A DNA stretch of 64,000 nt from Caulobacter sp. 17J80-11. Its GTDB lineage: Bacteria > Pseudomonadota > Alphaproteobacteria > Caulobacterales > Caulobacteraceae. Below the pieces are notes generated by a model, which was given only the letters and a program-made list of their open reading frames with translations, was not told the DNA's origin and made no database searches. The DNA lies in assembly GCF_014349105.1 (NCBI RefSeq), contig NZ_JACSJI010000006.1, forward strand, positions 124,001 through 188,000. Reading direction: 5' to 3'. Positions 36,731 to 45,443 of this stretch are shown in pieces. Position 1 is the first letter of the stretch. Every line of letters begins with the position of its first letter. Made by a program: the position numbers and the translations under genes.

Positions 36731-38209
36731 ATGTCGAATCGCCGTCGCGCCCTCCGATCGGCTGCGGCCCTGAGCCTGGTGCTGTCGCTGAGCGCCGGCG
36801 CGGCCTCCGCCGAGACCCTGGCTGAAGCGATCGGGCTGGCCTACCAGACCAATCCGACCCTGCAGCAGCAGCGCGCCAACCTGCGTGCGCTCGACGAGAA
36901 CTACGTCCAGGCCCGCGCCGGATGGCGGCCCAACGCCGACGCGGCGGTGGGGGTGACCTACAGCGATCCGGAATTCGTGATCTCGTCCTTCCCGCTGGAG
37001 AAGGAGCGCTATCTGTCGTCGGCCTCGCTGTCGGCGACCCAGCCGCTCTACACCGGCGGCCGGGTGGCTTCGGGCGTGAGCGCGGCCGAGGCCGACATCA
37101 TGCAGGGCCGCGAGAACCTGCGCTCGGTCGAGGCGGAAGTGCTGCAGTCTGTCGTCACGGCCTACGCCGACGTCCGTCGCGACCTGGCGGCCCTGGGCAT
37201 CCAGCAGGAGAACGTGCGCGTCCTGCAGCGTCAGCTGGAAGAAGCCAGCGCCCGCTTCGAGGTCGGCGAGATCACCCGCACCGACGTCGCCCAGGCCGAA
37301 GCCCGTCTGGCCGCCGCCCAGGCCAACCTGTCCGCCGCCCAGGCCAATCTGGCCGTCAGCCGCGCTTCCTACACCTCGGTGGTGGGGCAGACGCCGGGCG
37401 AGCTGGCCGAGGAGCCGACCCTGCCGGGCATGCCGGGCGACTTCGATGCCGCCATGGACGCCGCCGAGCAGGCCAACCCGGCCCTGCGCGCGGCCCAGTA
37501 CGCCGAAGACGCCGCCCGCGCCCGCGTGGTGCAGGCCAAGTCGCAGTTCCTGCCCAACGCCTCGCTGCAGGCCAGCGTCACGTCGCAGACCTCGATCAAC
37601 GACTTCCTGACCAACCTCGACCAGCGGGAAGTCCGCGCCACCGCCAGCATCTCGGTGCCGCTGTACACCGGCGGCGTGAATTCCTCGGTGGTCCGCCAGC
37701 AGCTGGAACGCCAGAACGCCGCCCAGATCGCCGTGCAGGGCGCTCGCCGCGACGTGCTGCGCCAGGTTTCCAACGCCTGGTCGCTGCTCCAGTCGGCCAA
37801 GGCCGCCTACACCGCCAACGAAGAGCAGGTGCGCGCCCAGCGCATCGCCGCCGAGGGCGTGCGTCAGGAGAACCAGGTCGGCTTGCGCACCACTCTGGAC
37901 GTGCTGAACGCCGAGCAGGAGCTGCGGACCTCCGAGCTGGCGCTCGTCAACGCCCGGCGCGACCAGTACATCGCCGGCGCCACCCTGCTGTCGGCCATGG
38001 GCCGGCTGGAGGCCGCCAACCTGGTCCAGGATGTCCCGGCGTACGATCCCAAGCGCAACTTCAACCGCGTGAAGGGCAAGGGCGGCGTGCCGTGGGAGCC
38101 GCTGATCGCCGTCGTCGACCGCACCCTGAAGCCGGGCGCCAGCGACAACGAGAAGGACACGGACGCGCCGATCGACCAGCGACTGAGCGCGAAGCAGCCT
38201 TCGCAGTAA
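36731..38209 (+). CDS. tolC: TolC family outer-membrane efflux channel (RsaF-like)
   Basis: 492 residues. A signal peptide (ALRSAAALSLVLSLSAGAASA) is followed by TLAEAIGLAYQTNPTLQQQRANLRALDENYVQARAGWRPNADAAVG, the standard N terminus of TolC proteins. The two internal repeats, helical coiled-coil stretches and strand segments (SASLSATQPLYTGGRVASG, ATASISVPLYTGGVNSS) are in order. It forms the trimeric exit duct for type I secretion and RND pumps. In Caulobacter the gene before popZ is rsaFb, used for S-layer export, so this is a likely orthologue. No S-layer gene is in the window. Confidence 0.94.
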   Translation: MSNRRRALRSAAALSLVLSLSAGAASAETLAEAIGLAYQTNPTLQQQRANLRALDENYVQARAGWRPNADAAVGVTYSDPEFVISSFPLEKERYLSSASLSATQPLYTGGRVASGVSAAEADIMQGRENLRSVEAEVLQSVVTAYADVRRDLAALGIQQENVRVLQRQLEEASARFEVGEITRTDVAQAEARLAAAQANLSAAQANLAVSRASYTSVVGQTPGELAEEPTLPGMPGDFDAAMDAAEQANPALRAAQYAEDAARARVVQAKSQFLPNASLQASVTSQTSINDFLTNLDQREVRATASISVPLYTGGVNSSVVRQQLERQNAAQIAVQGARRDVLRQVSNAWSLLQSAKAAYTANEEQVRAQRIAAEGVRQENQVGLRTTLDVLNAEQELRTSELALVNARRDQYIAGATLLSAMGRLEAANLVQDVPAYDPKRNFNRVKGKGGVPWEPLIAVVDRTLKPGASDNEKDTDAPIDQRLSAKQPSQ

Positions 38210-38231
38210 ACCTTCGTTGATCGGTTCCGAT

Positions 38232-38239
38232 TTAACCAT
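38232..38239 (+). promoter_or_regulatory. CtrA-like half-site TTAACCAT upstream of popZ
   Basis: An exact TTAACCAT, the 8-base CtrA core, lies 79 bases before the popZ ATG. It is a single half-site and could occur by chance, although AT-rich octamers are rare in this sequence. Confidence 0.3.
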
Positions 38240-38318
38240 GAAGGCGTTTGCGGGCGCGCGCAGTCGGCCTTAGGCTGTGCGTGATCCCACGTTATCCCAG
38301 ACCTGAACGGCCGCGCCG

Positions 38319-38894
38319 ATGTCCGACCAGACCGCCCAAGAACCGACGATGGAGGAAATCCTCGCCTCCATCCGCCGCATCATCTCCGAAGACGAGGCGC
38401 CGGCCGAACCGCAGGCCGCTTCGGCGGCCGCGCCGGTCGCGCACGCCGTCTCGCCGGCCATGATGGACGAGACGCCTTCGCACATCGCCGACGTGGCCTA
38501 CGAGGCCGACGACGAAGTGCTGGAGCTGACCCAGCGCTATGAAGAACCGGCGCCGGCCCCGGCTCCGGAGCCCACGCCGATCCGTCCGTTCGAGACGGTC
38601 GGCGACATCGAGGCCGCGCCGCGCGAAATGCCTGCGCCGGCCCCGGTCGCCAGCTTCAGCCAAACCGAAACGGAGCGTCTCGTGAGCGATCGTGCCGCCG
38701 AGTCCGCCGCCGCCGCCTTCGGCGCCCTGGCTTCGACCCTGCTGATGCCGCGCGAGGGCCGTTCGCTCGAAGACGTGGTCAAGGAACTGATGCGCCCGAT
38801 GCTGAAGGACTGGCTGGACCAGAACCTGCCGGCCATCGTCGAGGCCCAGGTACAGTCGGAAGTCGAACGCATCGCGCGCCGCGGCGCCCGCTGA
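38319..38894 (+). CDS. popZ: Polar organizing protein PopZ
   Basis: 191 residues. The N-terminal helix EPTMEEILASIRRIISEDEAP is the conserved PopZ hub that binds client proteins. It is followed by an acidic, Pro/Ala/Glu-rich disordered linker (about 27-115) and the C-terminal oligomerisation helices ending MLKDWLDQNLPAIVEAQVQSEVERI. PopZ builds the polar microdomain that anchors chromosome centromeres via ParB and recruits cell-cycle kinases. The Caulobacter protein is about 177 residues, so the linker is somewhat longer here. The tolC-popZ-valS neighbourhood matches Caulobacter. A terminator follows. Confidence 0.96.
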   Translation: MSDQTAQEPTMEEILASIRRIISEDEAPAEPQAASAAAPVAHAVSPAMMDETPSHIADVAYEADDEVLELTQRYEEPAPAPAPEPTPIRPFETVGDIEAAPREMPAPAPVASFSQTETERLVSDRAAESAAAAFGALASTLLMPREGRSLEDVVKELMRPMLKDWLDQNLPAIVEAQVQSEVERIARRGAR

Positions 38895-38923
38895 CCCCTT
38901 CGCTTCGTCCCTAACAGGCTGCT

Positions 38924-38954
38924 AAGAGGGCGGGCCCCCCGGGTCCGCCCTCTT
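38924..38954 (+). terminator. Rho-independent terminator after popZ
   Basis: AAGAGGGCGG (38924-38933) pairs with CCGCCCTCTT (38945-38954), with further GCCC/GGGT pairing inside, and T-rich sequence follows. The valS start is only 12 bases on. Confidence 0.88.
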
Positions 38955-38965
38955 TCATTTATCCG

Positions 38966-41641
38966 ATGCTCCAGAACCGTTTCGATCCCAAGACCGCCGA
39001 ACCGCGCCTCTACGCCCAGTGGGAGGCCGCCGGCGCCTTCGCGCCCAAGGACGACCCGAACGCCGAGCCGTTCTCCATCGTCATCCCGCCGCCGAACGTG
39101 ACCGGCTCGCTGCACATCGGCCACGCGCTGAACAACACCCTGCAGGACGTGCTGGCGCGCTTCGAGCGCATGCGCGGCAAGGCGGTGCTGTGGCTGCCGG
39201 GCACCGACCACGCGGGCATCGCCACCCAGATGGTGGTCGAGCGTATGCTGGCCGCCGAGGGCGGCCCGAGCCGGCGCGACATGGGCCGCGAGGCCTTCGT
39301 CGAGCGGGTCTGGAAATGGAAGGCCGAATCCTCGGGCACCATCCAGAACCAGCTGCGACGCCTGGGCGCGTCCTGCGACTGGAGCCGCGAACGCTTCACC
39401 CTGGACGAGGGCCTGTCGGCCGCCGTCCGCAAGGTGTTCGTCCAGCTCTACAAGGAAGGCCTGATCTACCGCGACAAGCGGCTGGTGAACTGGGATCCGC
39501 ACTTCCAGACCGCCATCTCGGACCTGGAGGTCCTGCAGCCGACCGTCGACGGCGCCTACTACCACTTCGCCTATCCGCTGGCGGACGGCCCGGTGGGCGA
39601 GATCACCGAGGTGGTGGTCGCCACCACCCGGCCGGAGACCATGCTGGGCGACACGGCGGTGGCCGTCCACCCCAGCGACGAGCGCTATCAGGGCCTGGTC
39701 GGCAAGCTGCTGGCTCACCCGATCACCGGGCGGAAGATCCCGATCGTCGCCGACGAGTACGCCGACCCCGAGAAGGGCTCGGGCGCGGTGAAGATCACGC
39801 CTGCGCACGACTTCAACGACTTCCAGGTCGGCAAGCGCCACGGCCTGGAGATGATCAACATCTTCGACGCCTATGCGCGCCTGAACGATCAGGTCCCGGC
39901 CGAATTCGCCGGCATGGACCGCTTCGACGCGCGCCGCGCCATCACCGCGAAGATGGAAGAGCTGGGCCTGCTGCGCGGGATCGAGAAGACCCGCCATGCG
40001 GTGCCGCACGGCGACCGTTCGGGCGTGGTCATCGAGCCGTTCCTGACCGACCAGTGGTACGTCAACGCCGAGGTCCTGGCCCAGCCGGCGATCAAGGCCG
40101 TCGAGACCGGCGACATGGCCTTCGTCCCGAAGAACTGGGAGAAGACCTACTTCGAGTGGATGCGCAACATCGAGCCCTGGTGCGTGTCGCGCCAGCTCTG
40201 GTGGGGCCACCGCATTCCGGCCTGGTACGGCCCGGACGGACACGTCTTCGTCGAGGAGACGGAGGAGGCGGTCCGCGCCGCCGCGCGCGCGCACTATGGC
40301 TCCGACGTCGAGCTGCGCCAGGACGAGGACGTCCTCGACACCTGGTTCTCCTCGGCCCTGTGGCCGTTCTCGACCATGGGCTGGCCGGAGGAGACCTCCG
40401 ACCTGAAGCGGTTCTACCCGACCCACACCCTGGTCACCGGCTTCGACATCATCTTCTTCTGGGTCGCCCGGATGATGATGATGGGCCTGCACTTCATGGA
40501 CGACGTGCCGTTCAAGCGCGTGTTCATCAACGCTCTGGTCCGCGACGCTACCGGCCAGAAGATGTCGAAGTCCAAGGGCAACGTCATGGACCCGCTGGAG
40601 CTGGTCGACGAGCTCGGGGCCGACGCCCTGCGCTTCACCATGACGGCCATGTCGGGAGCTGCGCGCGACATCAAACTCTCGAAGCAGCGCATTGAAGGCT
40701 ATCGGAATTTCGGCACGAAGCTGTGGAACGCCGCGCGCTTCTGCCAGATGAACGAATGCGTCCGGGTCGAGGGCTTCGACCCGGCCGAGGTCAAGTCGAC
40801 CCTGAACCGCTGGATCCGCGGCGAGACGGTGAAGACCGCCGAGGCGGTCACCAAGGCGTTGGAGGCCTGCGCCTTCGACGACGCGGCAGGCGCCCTCTAC
40901 CGCTTCATCTGGAACGTGTTCTGCGACTGGTACCTGGAGCTGGCCAAGCCGGTGCTGAACGGCGAGGACGAGGCCGCCAAGGCCGAGACCCGCGCCATGG
41001 CCGCCTGGGTGCTGGACCAGTGCCTGAAGCTGCTGCACCCGGTCATGCCGTTCCTCACCGAGGAGCTGTGGGCCGAGCTCGCCGCCTTCGGCGGTCCCAA
41101 GCGCGAGAGCATGCTGATCGTCGCCGACTGGCCGGCCCTGCCGCAGGCCTGGATCGACGCCGAGGCGGAGGCCGAGATCGGCTGGCTGGTCGACCTGGTC
41201 ACCGACGTGCGTTCGATCCGCTCGGAGATGAACGTGCCGCCGTCGGCGCGCGCGCCCATCGTGCTGGTCGGCGCCAACGCCGTCACCCGTGAGCGTCTGG
41301 CCCGTCACCGCGACCTGATCGTCACCCTGGCCCGCGCCTCGGACGTCAAGGAAGCCGACGCCGTGCCGGCCGGCGCCGCGCCGTTCGCGGCCGGCGAAGC
41401 CACCGGCGCCCTGTCGATCGCCGAGTTCATCGACCTGGCGGCCGAACGCGCCCGCCTGGCCAAGGAGATCGGCGCGCTGGACGGCGACATCGAGAAGACC
41501 CGCAAGAAGCTCGACAACCCCGACTTCGTGGCCCGCGCCAAGGAAGAGGTGGTCGAGGAGAACCGCGAGCGTCTCGCCGAGGCGGAAGAGGCCAAGGCCA
41601 AGCTGCAGTCGGCCCTGGCGCGTCTGGAGGCGGTGGCCTGA
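38966..41641 (+). CDS. valS: Valine-tRNA ligase
   Basis: 891 residues, a complete class I synthetase. The HIGH motif lies in PPPNVTGSLHIGHALN, KMSKS in GQKMSKSKGNVMDPLELV, the editing domain in TTRPETMLGDTAVAVHP, and the C-terminal coiled-coil arm at about residues 825-891 is rich in Lys, Glu and Ala. It charges tRNA-Val and edits threonine. The ATG at 38966 follows the popZ terminator at once and has only a weak ribosome binding site. The last codons contain the ribosome binding site and start of tlyA. Confidence 0.98.
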   Translation: MLQNRFDPKTAEPRLYAQWEAAGAFAPKDDPNAEPFSIVIPPPNVTGSLHIGHALNNTLQDVLARFERMRGKAVLWLPGTDHAGIATQMVVERMLAAEGGPSRRDMGREAFVERVWKWKAESSGTIQNQLRRLGASCDWSRERFTLDEGLSAAVRKVFVQLYKEGLIYRDKRLVNWDPHFQTAISDLEVLQPTVDGAYYHFAYPLADGPVGEITEVVVATTRPETMLGDTAVAVHPSDERYQGLVGKLLAHPITGRKIPIVADEYADPEKGSGAVKITPAHDFNDFQVGKRHGLEMINIFDAYARLNDQVPAEFAGMDRFDARRAITAKMEELGLLRGIEKTRHAVPHGDRSGVVIEPFLTDQWYVNAEVLAQPAIKAVETGDMAFVPKNWEKTYFEWMRNIEPWCVSRQLWWGHRIPAWYGPDGHVFVEETEEAVRAAARAHYGSDVELRQDEDVLDTWFSSALWPFSTMGWPEETSDLKRFYPTHTLVTGFDIIFFWVARMMMMGLHFMDDVPFKRVFINALVRDATGQKMSKSKGNVMDPLELVDELGADALRFTMTAMSGAARDIKLSKQRIEGYRNFGTKLWNAARFCQMNECVRVEGFDPAEVKSTLNRWIRGETVKTAEAVTKALEACAFDDAAGALYRFIWNVFCDWYLELAKPVLNGEDEAAKAETRAMAAWVLDQCLKLLHPVMPFLTEELWAELAAFGGPKRESMLIVADWPALPQAWIDAEAEAEIGWLVDLVTDVRSIRSEMNVPPSARAPIVLVGANAVTRERLARHRDLIVTLARASDVKEADAVPAGAAPFAAGEATGALSIAEFIDLAAERARLAKEIGALDGDIEKTRKKLDNPDFVARAKEEVVEENRERLAEAEEAKAKLQSALARLEAVA

Positions 41642-42369
41642 CGCGCAAGCGGCTGGACGTCCTGCTGGTCGAGCGCGGCCTGTTCGACAGCCGCGCCAAG
41701 GCGCGCGCCGCCATCGAAGCCGGCGGCGTGCGCGTCGCCGGCCGCGTGGTCGAGAAGGCGGCGGAAGCGGTCGACGCCGACGCCGAGATTGTGGCCGAGC
41801 CGGCGCATCGCTGGGTCGGCCGCGGCGCGCTCAAACTGGACCATGCGCTGGGCCTGTGGCCGGTCAAGGTCGAGGGACGGGTGGTGCTGGACGTGGGCGC
41901 GTCGACCGGCGGCTTCACCGAGGTCGCCCTGTCGCGCGGCGCGCGCCGGGTCTACGCGGTCGACGTCGGCCGCGGGCAGTTGCACGCCAGCCTGGGGCGC
42001 GACCCGCGGGTGGTTTCACTGGAGGGCACGGACGCGCGCGCGCTTGACCGGAGCCTGATCCCGGAAGCGCCCGAGCTGGTGGTTTGCGACGCCAGCTTCA
42101 TCGGCCTGGCCAAGGTTCTGGCCGTACCGCTGGACCTCGCCGCCGACGGCGCCGATCTGGTCGCCCTGGTGAAGCCCCAGTTCGAGGCCGGGCCGGAGCA
42201 CGTGGGGAAGGGCGGGGTGGTGAAGAACCCGGCCGTTCACACCCGCGTTGTCGAAGACGTGCGGAGTTGGCTGGAGGCCCGCGGGTGGCGCGTGCTCGCG
42301 GTCGCCGACAGCCCGATCACCGGGGCCGACGGCAACCGCGAACACCTGCTCTGGGCGCGCCTTGGCTAA
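41638..42369 (+). CDS. tlyA: TlyA family rRNA (cytidine-2'-O)-methyltransferase/haemolysin-like protein, probable CTG start
   Basis: 243 residues if read from CTG at 41638. The N-terminal S4 RNA-binding domain (RKRLDVLLVERGLFDSRAKARAAIEAGGVRV) precedes a methyltransferase domain with motif I VLDVGASTGGFTEVAL and LVALVKPQFEAGPEHVGKGGVV. TlyA proteins 2'-O-methylate cytidines in rRNA. No in-frame ATG, GTG or TTG lies upstream of the S4 domain; the first GTG, at 41728, would delete about 30 residues of it. CTG overlaps the valS stop as CTGA and has GGAGG at 41626-41630, seven bases away, so I favour it. Confidence 0.88.
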   Translation: MTRKRLDVLLVERGLFDSRAKARAAIEAGGVRVAGRVVEKAAEAVDADAEIVAEPAHRWVGRGALKLDHALGLWPVKVEGRVVLDVGASTGGFTEVALSRGARRVYAVDVGRGQLHASLGRDPRVVSLEGTDARALDRSLIPEAPELVVCDASFIGLAKVLAVPLDLAADGADLVALVKPQFEAGPEHVGKGGVVKNPAVHTRVVEDVRSWLEARGWRVLAVADSPITGADGNREHLLWARLG

Positions 42370-42373
42370 GCTT

Positions 42374-42423
42374 GAGCGCGTTCTGATCGCAAAGCCGGAT
42401 CCACTTTCCCGGAGCGCGCTCTA
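42374..42423. repeat. Dispersed imperfect inverted repeat, related to copies A and B
   Basis: Arms GAGCGCG (42374-42380) and CGCGCTC (42415-42421) flank a core that reads, on the minus strand, GGGAAAGTGGATCCGG, similar to the CGAAGTGG core of the repeats at 7506 and 45348. It also supplies the TAG stop of the next gene on the minus strand. Confidence 0.65.
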
Positions 42424-43059
42424 GTAAGCGACGCGATAGCGGCCCTGCCGGTCCGGGCAGACCCGGAAGTAGTCGCCGCGATAGTCCTGGGCCCAGCGGC
42501 AGCCCTGGCGGGCGTAATAGGTGTCGTTGCGGCGACCCGGCTGGGTCTGCCAGCGTTCGCCGTAGCGCCAGTCACGGGTGTCGTTGCGCGACCAGTAGGG
42601 ACCCGTCGCGTCGCAGGCGGCCGAGTTCTTCGCCGACTTGCGGCCGACCTCGGCGCCGATCACCGCGCCGGCGACCGCGCCCAGGACCGCGCCTTCGGTG
42701 CGCTGGCCGCGACCTGCGACCTGCGAGCCGACCGTCGCGCCGGCGACGGCGCCGACCGCCGCGCCGGTGTTGCGCCGCTTGCGCTTCTCGTCCTGGCAGG
42801 CGTCCTGGTAGTAGCGGTAGTCGCCGTAGCGGACCCGCTGGCCGCGATAGCGGTCGTCGCCGTAGCGGTCGTCGCGATACCGGTCGTCGCGATACCGGTC
42901 GTCACGATACCGGTCGTCGTACCGGTCGTCGTGGCGATTGTCGTAGTAGCCGTCGCCGCGCCGATCGTACGGATCGTCGGCGCTGGCGATCGTGGGGACC
43001 AGGACGGAGGTCGCCACCAGGGCGGCGACCAGGACACGGGACGCGGAAGCGTACTTCAT
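42421..43059 (-). CDS. Glycine-zipper surface-antigen-like exported protein with DDRYR repeats
   Basis: 212 residues. A signal peptide ending in ASA is followed by a tandem, highly charged repeat of the five-residue unit DDRYR (about residues 40-70), then a glycine-zipper pair (TGAAVGAVAGATVGSQVAGR, AVLGAVAGAVIGAEVG) as in the Rickettsia 17-kDa antigen family, and a C-terminal module ending DYFRVCPDRQGRYRVAY with several cysteines. These proteins associate with the outer membrane; their function is unclear. GGAGGG supports the ATG at 43059. A paralogue lies just upstream at 43290-43880. Confidence 0.83.
   Translation of the reverse strand: MKYASASRVLVAALVATSVLVPTIASADDPYDRRGDGYYDNRHDDRYDDRYRDDRYRDDRYRDDRYGDDRYRGQRVRYGDYRYYQDACQDEKRKRRNTGAAVGAVAGATVGSQVAGRGQRTEGAVLGAVAGAVIGAEVGRKSAKNSAACDATGPYWSRNDTRDWRYGERWQTQPGRRNDTYYARQGCRWAQDYRGDYFRVCPDRQGRYRVAY
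42851..42930 (-). repeat. Tandem 15-bp repeats inside the glycine-zipper gene
   Basis: About five near-identical 15-base units (plus strand GTCGTCGCGATACCG with small changes, last unit shortened to 12) encode the DDRYR/DDRYG run. Such arrays tend to change copy number by slippage. All units keep the reading frame. Confidence 0.85.
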
Positions 43060-43225
43060 GGGATCCCTCCTCTCGAGGGCGGTCCCGGTCGTCCGGGCCG
43101 CGGCTCGCTTTGTCGAAGCGAATTGACACGCTTCAACCTGAACAACGCCTGATCGGGTCCGTTCATCCATGTTCATGGAACAAAGTTCGCCGCGGTGGCG
43201 CCCGGTAGCGGCGCTGCGTGCATTG

Positions 43226-43255
43226 AAAAAGCCGCCCGCGCGGGCGCGGGCGGCT
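43226..43255 (-). terminator. Rho-independent terminator of the second glycine-zipper gene
   Basis: On the minus strand an 11-bp stem (AGCCGCCCGCG, loop CCCG, CGCGGGCGGCT) is followed directly by five T (43226-43230). Confidence 0.9.
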
Positions 43256-43289
43256 CTCCAGACGTCGGCTGAGGGCGGGGCTGCTTAGA

Positions 43290-43880
43290 TCAGTCGACGA
43301 CGCGGTAGCGGCCGTTCTGGTCCGGGCAGACGCGCACGTAGCGCATCTCGGTGCGGCCGTCGGGCAGGTAGATCGGGCTCTCGGCCAGACGGCAGCCGTC
43401 GACCGGCGGCGGGGTGTCGGCGACCGGGCGGCGATAGTCGTCGTCATAGTCGCGGTCACGGCGCGCGTACGGATCGTAGACCGGCTCGCGGTAGCCGTAG
43501 TCCCGGCCGCCGTAGTTGTCGTTGCCATAGAAGCCGCCGTTCCCGTAGCCGTTCGAGCCGTAGCCCTGGCCGGTGGTGCCGCAGGCGGCGGTGCGCTGAC
43601 CGGCCTTGGCGCCGACCGCCGCGCCGACGACCGCGCCCAGCGCGCCGCCTTCGGTCTTGGCGCCCTTGGCGGCGACGCCGGAGCCGGCGGCCGCGCCGAG
43701 GATGGCGCCCAGCACCGCGCCGGTGGTCTGGCGCTGCCGGGCTTCGCGGGTGCACGGGTCGTAGTTGGCGTCGCCATAGGCCTGGCCGCCGTAGGTCTGG
43801 GCGGCGGCGAAGGTCGGAACCGAGACGGCGCCCGCGACGAGCGAGGCGGCGACGGCGAGGACGACGGGGCGGAACTTCAT
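43290..43880 (-). CDS. Glycine-zipper surface-antigen-like exported protein
   Basis: 196 residues. The signal peptide (MKFRPVVLAVAASLVAGAVSVPTFA) precedes CTREARQRQTTGAVLGAILGAAAGSGVAAKG and ALGAVVGAAVGAKAG, the glycine-zipper pair. A Gly/Tyr/Asn-rich stretch follows, then a C-terminal module RYVRVCPDQNGRYRVVD almost identical in plan to that of its neighbour. The two are tandem paralogues separated by 230 bases and a terminator, so each has its own transcript. Likely an outer-membrane-associated or envelope protein of unknown role. The ATG at 43880 is preceded by GGGAG. Confidence 0.83.
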   Translation of the reverse strand: MKFRPVVLAVAASLVAGAVSVPTFAAAQTYGGQAYGDANYDPCTREARQRQTTGAVLGAILGAAAGSGVAAKGAKTEGGALGAVVGAAVGAKAGQRTAACGTTGQGYGSNGYGNGGFYGNDNYGGRDYGYREPVYDPYARRDRDYDDDYRRPVADTPPPVDGCRLAESPIYLPDGRTEMRYVRVCPDQNGRYRVVD

Positions 43881-44079
43881 TGGTCTGGCTCCCAAGCGTT
43901 TTCTTTGAGCGGGCTCTTTCCGATTTCGGGAGCCTCACCCGACACGCCCATTTGCGCAGGGTGAAGCTGAACGGCCTTTGACTGGGCCGTTCATTTTCGT
44001 TCAGCTTCGGAAACCCAGTTATTCTTTGGCGTGCTGGCGCGCCTTCCTTCCGCCGGCGGCGTGGGGCACAAGCGGCCCC

Positions 44080-45348
44080 ATGTCGAAGCATCCTCACAAG
44101 CCCGTTCCCGCCCGCGTCGAAGAGCTGGAGATCCTCAGCGTCGGAGGGCAGGGCGACGGCGTCGCCGCCGGCCACGTCTTCGTGCCGCTGACCCTGCCGG
44201 GCGAGCGCGCGCGCGTGCGGGTCGAGGGTGACCGCGGCGAGGTGCTGGAGCTGCTCGAGGCCAGCCCCGAGCGGATCGCGCCGGTCTCGCCGCACTACGG
44301 CGAATGCGGCGGCTGCGCCCTGCAGCACTGGGCGGCCGAGCCGTACCTGGCCTGGAAGCGCGAGCAGGTGCGCCTGGCGCTGGGGCGCGAGCGGCTGGAG
44401 ACCGAGATCGCCGACACCATCGCCTGTCCGCCGGCCTCGCGCCGGCGCCTGGCCCTGCACGCCCGCCCGGGCAAGGGCGGGGGCGCGGCGCTGGGCTTCA
44501 AGGCGCGCCGCTCCTGGCGGCTGGTGGAGATCACCAGCTGTCCGGTGGCCGATCCGGCGTTGGTGCGCGCCCTGCCGGGCCTGCGCGCCCTGGCGGCCGC
44601 CTTCCTGGAGCACCCGAAGTCGGCCCCGACGCTCCACGTCACCGCCACGCTGTCGGGCCTGGACGTCGACGTGACCGGGGTGGAGCGCAAGAGCGGCGGC
44701 CTGTCGGCTGACCGGCGCATGCAGGCGGCCGAAGCCGCCGCCGCCGCCGACCTGGCGCGGGTGACCATGTCGGGCGAGATCATCTACATGGCGCGCCAGC
44801 CCACCGTACGGTTCGGCCCGGCGACCGTGGCCTTGCCGGCCGGCTCCTTCCTCCAGGCGACGCCGCAGGCCGAGGAGGCCATGGCTCGCCTGACGCTGGA
44901 CGCTGTCGCCGGCGCGGGGCGCCTGGCCGACCTGTTCTGCGGCGCGGGGACCTTCACCTTCCGCATGGCCGAGCTGGCCCCGGTGTTCGCGGCGGACGCG
45001 CACGAGCCGGCTGTGCGGGCCCTGAAGTCGGCCATCGCCACCGCGCCGGGCCTGAAGCCGATCACGGCCGAGACCCGCGACCTTTTCCGCGCGCCGGTGG
45101 TGGCCGAGGAGATGAAGAAGATCGACGCCATCGTGTTCGATCCGCCGCGGGCCGGCGCGGCCGCCCAGACCCTCGAGATCGCCCGGTCGAAGGCCGCCAC
45201 CGTGGTCGGAATCTCCTGCAATCCCGCGACCTTCGCGCGCGACGCTCGCGTGCTGGTGAATGCGGGCTTCCAGCTTGAGAAGGTCACCCCGGTGGACCAG
45301 TTCCTGTGGTCTCCCCACATCGAGGTGGTCGGAGTCTTCCGCCGCTAG
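44080..45348 (+). CDS. TrmA/RumA-family RNA (uracil-5-)-methyltransferase
   Basis: 422 residues. A TRAM-like N-terminal domain (VEELEILSVGGQGDGVAAGHVFVPLTLPGERARV) leads to CGGCALQHW, part of the Fe-S cluster site of RumA (RlmD), then the Rossmann domain with LADLFCGAGTFTFRMA, IVFDPPRAG and the catalytic VVGISCNPATFARDA. It methylates uridine C5 in rRNA or tRNA; which of these is not clear from sequence. TrmFO already makes m5U54 in this organism, so an rRNA target is more likely. The ATG at 44080 begins MSKHPHKPVPARVEEL. Its TAG stop abuts a dispersed repeat. Confidence 0.92.
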   Translation: MSKHPHKPVPARVEELEILSVGGQGDGVAAGHVFVPLTLPGERARVRVEGDRGEVLELLEASPERIAPVSPHYGECGGCALQHWAAEPYLAWKREQVRLALGRERLETEIADTIACPPASRRRLALHARPGKGGGAALGFKARRSWRLVEITSCPVADPALVRALPGLRALAAAFLEHPKSAPTLHVTATLSGLDVDVTGVERKSGGLSADRRMQAAEAAAAADLARVTMSGEIIYMARQPTVRFGPATVALPAGSFLQATPQAEEAMARLTLDAVAGAGRLADLFCGAGTFTFRMAELAPVFAADAHEPAVRALKSAIATAPGLKPITAETRDLFRAPVVAEEMKKIDAIVFDPPRAGAAAQTLEIARSKAATVVGISCNPATFARDARVLVNAGFQLEKVTPVDQFLWSPHIEVVGVFRR

Positions 45349-45429
45349 CGCATTTTCCGTCGAAGTGGTTCGGCGCAGAAAATGCGCTCACTCAAAATTC
45401 CAGAGCCTCAGCCGATTGGCTGAGGCTCT
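45348..45429. repeat. Dispersed double-hairpin repeat, copy B
   Basis: Hairpin 1 arms are GCGCATTTTC (45348-45357) and GAAAATGCGC (45378-45387). Hairpin 2 is AGAGCCTCAGCC (45402-45413), loop GATT, GGCTGAGGCTCT (45418-45429). The linker TCACTCAAAATTCC matches GCACTCAAAGTCTTCC in copy A (7506-7601). It begins on the last base of the preceding stop codon. Confidence 0.88.
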
Positions 45430-45443
45430 CTAGGGGAGCCGCT

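Noticed and set aside
42851-42930. Tandem repeats considered as a CRISPR array
   Set aside because: Units are 12-15 bases without spacers, lie inside a coding frame and encode DDRYR. No cas genes are present.
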